From assembly GCA_903868285.1 (NCBI GenBank), contig CAIPUP010000341.1:1-8863 (forward strand): 8,863 bases of DNA, written 5' to 3'. Both the position numbers and the translations under genes were made by a program. Source of the stretch: an uncultured beta proteobacterium. Lineage in GTDB: Bacteria > Pseudomonadota > Gammaproteobacteria > Burkholderiales > SG8-39. The notes under the pieces are model-generated. The model was not told the DNA's origin and did not search any database. It worked only from the letters and a program-made list of their open reading frames with translations. Shown here piece by piece: positions 1 to 6,483 of this stretch (positions are counted from its first letter, which is position 1; every line of letters begins with the position of its first letter).

Positions 1-704
<704 letters not shown>

Positions 705-734
705 TTCTGCCTCTGGGTTCGGGTTTTGTGGCTG

Positions 735-752
735 CTAAGCCTGACGGCTTGG
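735..752 (-). other. Small hairpin in the clpP-clpX spacer
   Basis: A perfect 5-bp inverted repeat (AAGCC at 737-741, GGCTT at 746-750) with a 4-base loop sits in the middle of the 57-base clpP-clpX spacer. In the minus-strand transcript it is followed by ordinary mixed sequence, not a U-run, so it does not look like an intrinsic terminator. It could be an RNA processing or stability element, or chance. The stem is short and the functional reading is weak. Confidence 0.2.
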
Positions 753-761
753 GCTGGCTGA

Positions 762-1423
<662 letters not shown>

Positions 1424-1427
<4 letters not shown>

Positions 1428-2734
1428 CCTGCAGTCCGTCCCATCAGTTCGTCAAAGCTGGTTGACGCCTTTTCCACCTTGGCGTTTTGCAGTACCCAGG
1501 CCACCACATTTGCCTCGACTGCCATCCCCTCGAACTCGGCCAGACGTTGCGGATCCGAGTAGGCCCACTTTACCACCTCGGCTGGTTGCTCATAGCTCTC
1601 GGCATAGTCGTCCACCAGGGCACGCACCTGCTCCGGCTTGGCCGACAGCCCATGCTGTTCCACCAGCTTGCCGATGATCAGACCGAGGGTGACCCGGCGC
1701 TTGGCCTGGTCCTGGAACACTTCCGGGCTGATGGGCAGTTGCTCCATCTTGATGCCGCGCTGCTCCAGGTCGGCCTTGGCCGATTCCATCACCCGCTGCG
1801 CCTCCATCTCCACCAGCGCCTTGGGCAGCTCCAGCGGCGTGGAGGCAATCAGCGCTTCCATGACCTTGTTCTTGACGTCGGCCTCGACGCGTTTTTTCAC
1901 TTCACGCTCGACATTGGCACGCACTTCGGCGCGCATCTTGGTCAGGTCGCCATCCTCGACGCCCAGCGTCTTGGCGAACTCGGCATCGACCTCGGGCAGC
2001 ACCGGCCCTTCGAGCTTTTTCACCGTGATTTCAAACTGTGCCGTCTTGCCGGCCACATCCTGGCCGCCGTAATCGGCCGGGAAATTGACCGGGAAGGTCT
2101 TGACCTCACCATTTTTGACGCCTATCAGCCCGGCCTCGAAATCCGGCAGCATGCGACCGGTTCCGATCACCACCGGCATGTCACCGCCGCTGCCGCCAGG
2201 GAACTCCACGCCATCGATGCTGCCCTTGAAGTCGATGGTGACGCGATCCTCGGCCTGTGCTGCACGATCCACATCGGCAAACGTCACCCGCTGCTTGCGC
2301 AGGATGTCGATGGTCTTGTCGATATCGCTTTCGGCTACGTTCAAATCCGGCGTGGCGATGGTCTGCGACTGGATATCGCCCAGCGTCACTTCCGGATAAA
2401 CCTCGAAGGTGGCGCTAAAGGCCATGGCCGTCGGATCGTTCTCCACCAGCGTGCGCTCGATGCTGGGGTAGCCGGCCACACGCAGCTGCTGCGTGGTAAC
2501 CACTTCGGCAAAGGAGCGCTGCACTGCATCGCCGGTGACCTCCTGGCGCACTTGCGGGCCATATTGCTGATTCATCATTTTCATCGGCACCTTGCCGGGC
2601 CGGAAACCCGACACCCGGACCGTGCGCGACATCTGCTGCAGACGCTTTTCCACCTCGCGCTCGATATCGGCTGCGGGTACTGCAAAGGTCACGCGCCGTT
2701 CCAGCGCACTCAGAGTTTCGATGTTGGTCAGCAT
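1424..2734 (-). CDS. tig: Trigger factor, ribosome-associated chaperone and peptidyl-prolyl isomerase
   Basis: Trigger factor docks on the large ribosomal subunit at the exit tunnel and shields nascent chains. The product is 436 residues (E. coli 432). Three parts are visible: the N-terminal ribosome-binding domain (about 1-115) with the GFRPGK docking signature at 43-48; an FKBP-type PPIase domain (about 160-240) with the DFKGSIDG and FPADYGG stretches; and the charged helical C-terminal chaperone domain to 436. The start was set at the ATG at 2734-2732, giving [10 protein letters not shown], the conserved N-terminus, with AGGAA (2749-2745) 10 bases upstream. The reading frame stays open 37 codons further to 2845, but that extension runs into the tRNA-Leu gene and is not homologous. 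The stop overlaps the clpP start. The gene lies 81 bases downstream of tRNA-Leu in the same direction. Confidence 0.97.
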
Positions 2735-2767
2735 TGCAAACTTGTTCCTAAAAGTCGTTTCGACAAA

Positions 2768-2795
2768 TGGCTTGCGCCACCCTGGGCCTAAGCCA
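2768..2795 (-). other. Hairpin between tRNA-Leu and tig
   Basis: The 81-base spacer between the tRNA 3' end and tig contains an inverted repeat: TGGCTT (2768-2773) pairs with AAGCCA (2790-2795). Inside it, after a 2x2 internal loop, three more G-C pairs form (2776-2778 with 2785-2787). In the minus-strand RNA the stem is followed by AUUUG only, too short a U-run for a strong terminator. It may be a leaky terminator, a tRNA 3' processing element or an upstream structure in the tig leader. The pairing is seen directly; the role is inferred. Confidence 0.3.
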
Positions 2796-2815
2796 CATTG
2801 AACCGCATTACCGTC

Positions 2816-2900
2816 TGGTGCGAAGGAAGGGACTCGAACCCCCACGCCTTGCGGCGCTGGAACCTAAATCCAGTGCGTCTACCAATTCCGCCACCCTCGC
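2816..2900 (-). tRNA. tRNA-Leu, anticodon UAG, with encoded CCA
   Basis: An 85-base class II tRNA folds fully on the minus strand. The acceptor stem is GCGAGGG (2900-2894) with CCTTCGC (2826-2820), including one G-U pair, then the discriminator A and a genome-encoded CCA (2818-2816). The anticodon stem CTGGA/TCCAG encloses the loop TTTAGGT with anticodon TAG at 2866-2864, reading CUA and by wobble other CUN leucine codons. The long variable arm typical of leucine tRNAs is a 4-bp stem CGCC/GGCG capped by a GCAA tetraloop. The T-arm has the TTCGAGT loop. It precedes tig in the same direction, so tRNA and tig may share a primary transcript. Confidence 0.98.
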
Positions 2901-2920
2901 CCGCCGTCATTCAGTCTGAC

Positions 2921-2955
2921 GCCGCACTTGCAAAAATCCTGCAAAAAAGTGCGGC
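2921..2955. repeat. 9-bp inverted repeat with phased A-tracts in the divergent control region
   Basis: GCCGCACTT (2921-2929) and AAGTGCGGC (2947-2955) are perfect reverse complements separated by 17 bases. The loop holds two copies of TGCAAAAA (2929-2936 and 2940-2947) spaced 11 bases apart, so two A-tracts (2932-2936, 2943-2948) are nearly in helical phase and could bend the DNA. It lies 20 bases upstream of the tRNA 5' end and 160 bases upstream of hpnC. It could be an operator for a dimeric regulator, a hairpin in the tRNA leader, or an upstream activating element for hpnC. The repeat is seen; each role is inference. Confidence 0.5.
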
Positions 2956-2967
2956 AAACAGTCGCGC

Positions 2968-2973
2968 ATTCTA
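2968..2973 (-). promoter_or_regulatory. Candidate -10 element for tRNA-Leu/tig
   Basis: TAGAAT on the minus strand (2973-2968) matches the sigma-70 -10 consensus at five of six positions. It would start RNA near 2961, leaving a leader of about 60 bases before the tRNA. The hexamer 17 bases upstream (GCCAAG) does not resemble TTGACA, so this is a weak call. No other hexamer in 2901-3052 gives a clearly better minus-strand pair. Confidence 0.3.
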
Positions 2974-2986
2974 CCGCAAAGCCCCC

Positions 2987-2992
2987 TATACT
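2987..2992 (+). promoter_or_regulatory. Candidate -10 element for hpnC
   Basis: TATACT matches the sigma-70 -10 consensus at five of six positions on the plus strand, but no TTGACA-like hexamer lies 16-18 bases upstream. If used, RNA would start near 2999 and leave about 117 bases of leader before the hpnC ATG. The A-tract inverted repeat would then be centred near -61. It could instead be chance in an AT-richer spacer. Confidence 0.3.
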
Positions 2993-3028
2993 TGGCCTTC
3001 AGTCATCATGCCGTAAGTACCTGATAAA

Positions 3029-3034
3029 TATAGT
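3029..3034 (+). promoter_or_regulatory. Alternative -10 element for hpnC
   Basis: TATAGT, followed by a run of seven T, matches the -10 consensus at five of six positions. It has no recognisable -35 at normal spacing. RNA from here would start near 3041, only about 12 bases before the GTG at 3053, which would favour the downstream ATG at 3116 as the real hpnC start. Confidence 0.25.
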
Positions 3035-3115
3035 TTTTTTCTTCCTGTCACGGTGCTGTCCGGGCGACTGCCCAAGCCTTGTGCAAAGCCATCCCCCGCC
3101 CGCTCCCGCCCACCC

Positions 3116-3988
3116 ATGCCAGTCGATCATTACGAAAACTTCCCTGTCGCCTCGCTGTTGCTGCCGGCTGCCCTGCGCCCGCCCGTGGCGGTGCTGTATC
3201 GCTTCGCCCGCAATGCCGATGATTTTGCCGATGAAGGCGAACGCAGCCCGGCCGAGCGCCTGGCGCTGCTGGAGGGCTATCGGCAGCAACTGCTGAGGCT
3301 TGCGCCAGCCCCGGGCGCACAGCTTGAAGGCGCAGCCCAGGCCGAAGCCTTCACCACCGACCGCGCCCTGTTCACCGCGCTGGGACGGATAGTCGAACAG
3401 CACCAGCTGCCGCTACCGGCACTGCATGATCTGCTGGACGCCTTTTCCCAGGACGTCACCACCGCGCGCTACCCCGACTTCCCGACCCTGCTGCATTACT
3501 GCCAGCGCTCGGCGGCACCGGTCGGGCGGCTGATGCTGCAGCTGTTCCAGCACACGGGTATCGGCATTGATGATCGCAGCCTGCAACGCTCGGACGACAT
3601 CTGCTGTGCGCTGCAGCTGATCAACTTCTGGCAGGACATCGCCAGCGATCTGCAGCAGCGCGATCGCATTTATTTGCCGCAGGACGACCTGCAGCGCTTT
3701 GGCGTGAGCGAGGCGCAGCTGCGGGCTGGCGACTGCAGCGGCGGCTTTCGCGCCCTGATGGCGTTTCAGGTCGAGCGCAGCCGGCAGATGATGCTGGCCG
3801 GCGCGCCGCTCGCTCCCAGCCTGCCCGGTCGCATCGGGCTGGAAATCCGCAGCGTGGTGCAAGGCGGCCTGCGCATCCTGGAGAAAATCGAGCAGGTCGA
3901 CTACGACGTGTTCCGGCAGCGCCCGGTGCTGGGCGCATTGGACTGGCCGCTGCTGCTGTGGCGGGCCTTGCGCATGGCGCAGGAATGA
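3116..3988 (+). CDS. hpnC: Hydroxysqualene synthase HpnC (squalene/phytoene synthase family)
   Basis: HpnC converts presqualene diphosphate made by HpnD to hydroxysqualene, the second step of the bacterial HpnCDE squalene route. The 290-residue protein has the all-alpha prenyl synthase layout. The first aspartate motif is NADDFADEG at 33-41 (DxxxD Asp35/Asp39) and the second NFWQDIASD at 170-178 (Asp174/Asp178), followed by the RIYLP-type segment at 184-188. These bind diphosphate through magnesium. The NFWQD form of the second motif and the VDHYENFPVAS start are characteristic of HpnC rather than HpnD. I chose the ATG at 3116 because it begins the conserved N-terminus. A GTG at 3053 would add 21 proline- and basic-rich residues without homology. 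Neither start has a clear Shine-Dalgarno. It is the first gene of the hpnCDE block, divergent from tRNA-Leu. Confidence 0.93.
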   Translation: MPVDHYENFPVASLLLPAALRPPVAVLYRFARNADDFADEGERSPAERLALLEGYRQQLLRLAPAPGAQLEGAAQAEAFTTDRALFTALGRIVEQHQLPLPALHDLLDAFSQDVTTARYPDFPTLLHYCQRSAAPVGRLMLQLFQHTGIGIDDRSLQRSDDICCALQLINFWQDIASDLQQRDRIYLPQDDLQRFGVSEAQLRAGDCSGGFRALMAFQVERSRQMMLAGAPLAPSLPGRIGLEIRSVVQGGLRILEKIEQVDYDVFRQRPVLGALDWPLLLWRALRMAQE

Positions 3989-4004
3989 CCCCGCCACCAG
4001 CCAC

Positions 4005-4010
4005 TACAAT
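4005..4010 (+). promoter_or_regulatory. Possible internal -10 element upstream of hpnD
   Basis: TACAAT, five of six matches to the -10 consensus, begins 17 bases after the hpnC stop codon. No good -35 is present at 16-18 bases. If active it would give hpnD and hpnE a separate transcript whose roughly 105-base leader contains the tandem repeat array. Weak, context-based call. Confidence 0.2.
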
Positions 4011-4040
4011 CGGCCGCGATCCCCTGCAAAGCCCCCTCGC

Positions 4041-4097
4041 GCCAGGCCCGATGCCAGGCCCGATGCCAGCCCGATCCACGCCCGACCCACGGCCGAT
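4041..4097. repeat. Degenerate 11-12 bp tandem repeat between hpnC and hpnD
   Basis: Five head-to-tail units fill most of the 135-base spacer. GCCAGGCCCGAT occurs twice exactly (4041-4052, 4053-4064), followed by GCCAGCCCGAT (4065-4075), CCACGCCCGAC (4076-4086) and CCACGGCCGAT (4087-4097). The two perfect copies next to diverged ones suggest replication slippage followed by drift, with the left pair youngest. In RNA it would form a C-rich, G-poor leader segment. No coding role is evident; hpnD cannot extend into it because an in-frame TAG lies at 4103-4105. Confidence 0.75.
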
Positions 4098-4123
4098 CCA
4101 TTTAGCCAGCTAGTGAAATAACC

Positions 4124-4957
4124 ATGACGCCTGACGATTACTGCCAGAAAAAAGCTGCCCAGTCCGGCTCGAGCTTTTACTACGCCTTCCTGTTTCTGCC
4201 ACCCGAGCGCCGCCGCGCCATCACCGCGCTGTATGCCTTTTGCCGCGAAGTCGATGATGCGGTGGACGAGCCGAGCGAAGCCTCGGTGGCGCGCGTACGT
4301 CTGGCCTGGTGGCGCGACGAGGTGGCACGCCTGTACGCCGGCAAGCCCGAGCATCCGGTCACGCGCGCGCTGCAGCCCTTCATCGAGCGCTTTGACCTCA
4401 GCGCCACGCGTCTGGGTGAAATCATGGACGGCATGGAAATGGACCTCACCCAGTCGCGCTACCTCGACTACGCCGGCCTGCAGCTGTACTGCCACCGCGT
4501 CGCCGGCGTGGTCGGCCTGCTGGCAGCCAGTATTTTTGGTCGGACCGAGGCCATAACGCTGGAATACGCCGAGAAACTCGGCCTGGCTTTTCAGCTCACC
4601 AACATCATTCGCGATGTCGGCGAGGACGCCCGCAACAACCGCATCTATCTGCCGATGGACGAACTCAAGCGCTTTGGCGTGCCAGCCTCGGACATCCTCG
4701 GCGCCCGTTACAGCGAGGCCTTCAGCGCCCTGATGCGCTTTCAGGCCGAACGCGCCCTCGCCTGCTATGACCAGGCCATGGCCTTGCTACCGGCAGCCGA
4801 TCGCAAGGCGCAGCGCCCGGGTCTGGTGATGGCTGCCATCTATCGCCAGCTGCTGCTGGAAATCCAGCGCGACGGCTTTCAGGTGCTGCACCAGCGCACC
4901 TCGCTCACCCCCTTGCGCAAACTCTGGCTGGCCTGGTCGACCTGGGTGCGCGCCTGA
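4124..4957 (+). CDS. hpnD: Presqualene diphosphate synthase HpnD (squalene/phytoene synthase family)
   Basis: HpnD condenses two farnesyl diphosphates head to head into presqualene diphosphate, the entry step of the HpnCDE route. The 277-residue product has the first aspartate motif EVDDAVDE at 42-49 (Asp44/Asp48) and the second NIIRDVGED at 160-168 (Asp164/Asp168), followed by NNRIYLPMDEL at 171-181. It also has the family segment YCHRVAGVVG at 122-131. The early FYYAF segment (18-22) and the RDVGED form mark it as HpnD rather than HpnC. The ATG at 4124 is the only start in this frame downstream of the in-frame TAG at 4103-4105. The sequence before it (GTGAAATAACC) has little Shine-Dalgarno character. 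The stop shares one base with the hpnE start (TGATG), so the two are probably translationally coupled. Confidence 0.95.
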   Translation: MTPDDYCQKKAAQSGSSFYYAFLFLPPERRRAITALYAFCREVDDAVDEPSEASVARVRLAWWRDEVARLYAGKPEHPVTRALQPFIERFDLSATRLGEIMDGMEMDLTQSRYLDYAGLQLYCHRVAGVVGLLAASIFGRTEAITLEYAEKLGLAFQLTNIIRDVGEDARNNRIYLPMDELKRFGVPASDILGARYSEAFSALMRFQAERALACYDQAMALLPAADRKAQRPGLVMAAIYRQLLLEIQRDGFQVLHQRTSLTPLRKLWLAWSTWVRA

Positions 4958-6483
4958 TGCCAGAGCCGGGGTCGCCGCGGGTCGCCGTGATCGGTGGCGG
5001 CTGGGCCGGACTGGCCGCAGCAGTCGCGCTCTGCCAGGGCGGCGCGCGGGTCGAGCTGTTCGAGGCCGCAGCCACGCTGGGCGGACGGGCACGCCGGGTC
5101 AGGCTCGATGGTCGCGCCCTCGACAATGGTCAACACATCCTGATCGGCGCCTATGCCGCCACGCTCGGCCTGATGCAGCGCGTCGGCGTCGACCTCGAGC
5201 GCAACCTGCTGCGACTGCCGCTGCAACTGCACTATGCCGATGGCTTCCGGCTGCAGGCAAAGCACCTGCCCGGACGAATACCCAGCCTCGAACTCGCGCT
5301 GGCGCTGGCCAGCACGCGCGGCCTTTCCTGGCGCGAGAAATGGCTGGCGGCGCGCGCCATGCAGCAATGGCTGAAGGGAACGCTGCCGCTCCATCGGTCG
5401 GTGACGTCATCCGCGCCCCACGTCGACGCCAGCATGGCTGACGCCAGCGTGGCCGATTGCCTGCGACAGCAACAGCAGTCGCAGAACCTATGCGATCACC
5501 TGTGGCATCCGCTGTGCCTCTCGGCGCTCAATACGCCACCGGAGCGCGCCTCGGCGGCGGTGTTCCAGCGCGTGCTGCAAGACAGTCTGGGGGCCCGCGG
5601 ACAGAGCGGTGGACACAGCGACCTGCTGCTGCCGCGCTGCGATCTCGGGGCTCTGCTACCGGATGCCGCCCAGGGCTGGCTGCAGGCGCATCAGGCGAAG
5701 CTCCACACCGCCACCGCAGTTAAAAAAATTTCTCTTTTAAATCAAGAAGTTACAGTAAATTCGCTGGAGCAGCAATCGAGGCAGCAATTCAGTTTTGATG
5801 ATCACCCCGGCGCTTTTGATGCGGTGGTGCTGGCGGTCGCGCCACAACACGCCGGAGCACTGCTGGCACCGCTGACCGGACAAAACGAGACCTGCGCCCG
5901 CATCGACGCACTCACCTACGAGCCGATCCTGAGCGTCTATCTGCAATACCCGCCCCAGACACGGCTGTCGCAACCGATGCTGGGCTTTTGCGGCGGCTTG
6001 CTGCAATTCGTCTTCGACCGTGGCCAGCTTGCCCCGCCCGACGCGGCGGCAGATCGCGCCCCCGACGCCTCCGCCCCCGACACCACCGCCCCCGACACCA
6101 CCGCCATTGACACCAACACCGCCGGACTGATGGTGGCTGTGATCAGCGCCAGCGGTGCGCATAGCCAACTGTCGGGCGAGGAACTGCTGCTGCGCTTGCA
6201 TCAGGAGTTACGACCCGCGCTGCGGCAGCTGCCAGCCGATTGCCAGGGGCCGCTGTGGCATCGCCGCATTCAGGAACGACGCGCCACCTTCGCCTGCAGC
6301 CCCGGGTTGCGCCGTCCGGGCATGCAGTCCGGCATTCCCGGCCTGCTGCTGGCGGGCGACTATGTCGATGACGCCAGTGGCCGCGCGCCCTACCCGGCCA
6401 CGCTGGAAGCCGCGGTACGCAGCGGACAGGCGGCAGCGCGCGCTGCATTGGAACAAACCCGAGCTCAGACCTCGCGCAGCTGA
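4957..6483 (+). CDS. hpnE: Hydroxysqualene dehydroxylase HpnE (FAD-dependent amine oxidase-like)
   Basis: HpnE reduces hydroxysqualene to squalene, the last step of the HpnCDE route. The 508-residue product starts with a Rossmann FAD motif GGGWAGL at 13-19, the acidic Glu36 ending the second strand, and the GGRAR segment at 42-46. It ends with the FAD-closing GIPGLLLAGDY at 459-469 and the YPATLEAAVRSGQAA stretch at 479-493, as in phytoene desaturase-type flavoproteins. From general knowledge the family is usually about 410-480 residues, so this one is long. Extra length lies in a DASMA/DASVA repeat (157-166) and a disordered-looking APDTT-type repeat (368-387). Residues 255-269 are encoded by strikingly AT-rich codons. 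The frame is open throughout, so the gene appears intact. Its start overlaps hpnD by one base, and its 3' end overlaps radA by 19 bases. Confidence 0.93.
   Translation: MPEPGSPRVAVIGGGWAGLAAAVALCQGGARVELFEAAATLGGRARRVRLDGRALDNGQHILIGAYAATLGLMQRVGVDLERNLLRLPLQLHYADGFRLQAKHLPGRIPSLELALALASTRGLSWREKWLAARAMQQWLKGTLPLHRSVTSSAPHVDASMADASVADCLRQQQQSQNLCDHLWHPLCLSALNTPPERASAAVFQRVLQDSLGARGQSGGHSDLLLPRCDLGALLPDAAQGWLQAHQAKLHTATAVKKISLLNQEVTVNSLEQQSRQQFSFDDHPGAFDAVVLAVAPQHAGALLAPLTGQNETCARIDALTYEPILSVYLQYPPQTRLSQPMLGFCGGLLQFVFDRGQLAPPDAAADRAPDASAPDTTAPDTTAIDTNTAGLMVAVISASGAHSQLSGEELLLRLHQELRPALRQLPADCQGPLWHRRIQERRATFACSPGLRRPGMQSGIPGLLLAGDYVDDASGRAPYPATLEAAVRSGQAAARAALEQTRAQTSRS
5425..5454. repeat. Two-copy 15-bp tandem repeat inside hpnE
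   Basis: GACGCCAGCATGGCT (5425-5439) is followed directly by GACGCCAGCGTGGCC (5440-5454), differing at two positions. The period is a multiple of three, so the frame is kept and the protein reads DASMA-DASVA (residues 157-166). It looks like an in-frame slippage duplication in a surface segment of HpnE. Confidence 0.7.
5720..5762. other. AT-rich patch with an A7 run inside hpnE
   Basis: This 43-base stretch contains 8 G or C, about 19 percent, within otherwise strongly GC-rich hpnE. Fourteen consecutive codons (residues 255-268) end in A or T, while neighbouring codons mostly end in G or C. It starts with seven A (5722-5728). It encodes a plausible beta-strand-like segment, VKKISLLNQEVTVNS, of the flavoprotein fold. 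Loss of one A would bring TAA at 5738-5740 into frame. Confidence 0.75.
6058..6117. repeat. Four-unit 15-bp tandem repeat inside hpnE
   Basis: Four 15-base units follow one another: GCCCCCGACGCCTCC (6058), GCCCCCGACACCACC (6073), an identical copy (6088) and GCCATTGACACCAAC (6103). They encode APDAS-APDTT-APDTT-AIDTN at residues 368-387. The Ala/Pro/Asp/Thr composition suggests a flexible loop inserted between two conserved parts of the flavoenzyme. Confidence 0.8.

Noticed and set aside
1487..2791. Long open frame on the plus strand (434 codons) opposite tig
   Set aside because: It lies wholly antisense to a clear trigger factor gene. Its His/Leu/Arg/Asp-rich product has no recognisable domain and is typical of the mirror frame in GC-rich DNA.
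3033..3043. T-run as an intrinsic terminator
   Set aside because: No stable GC-rich stem directly precedes the T7 run on the plus strand, and the mirrored A-run does not follow a stem on the minus strand.
2901..3052. Sigma-32 heat-shock promoter for tRNA-Leu/tig/clp
   Set aside because: I looked for a CTTGAA-type box followed by CCCCAT-type box at 13-15 bases on the minus strand and did not find a convincing pair.
3053..3115. N-terminal extension of hpnC from GTG at 3053
   Set aside because: The 21 added residues are Pro/Arg/Lys-rich with no likeness to HpnC N-termini, and no ribosome site precedes the GTG. The run is not hydrophobic enough to be a signal peptide.
3413..3997. Open frame on the minus strand opposite hpnC
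   Set aside because: Antisense to a gene with both aspartate motifs intact. The predicted product is Ala/Gln/Arg-rich without family features.
4041..4097. Possible CRISPR-like array
   Set aside because: The units are 11-12 bp, directly adjacent without spacers, and degenerate; no cas genes are present.
3901..4101. Short minus-strand frame across the hpnC-hpnD spacer containing a WHRAWHRAW repeat
   Set aside because: The protein repeat is only the translated DNA tandem repeat. No ribosome site or homology supports it.
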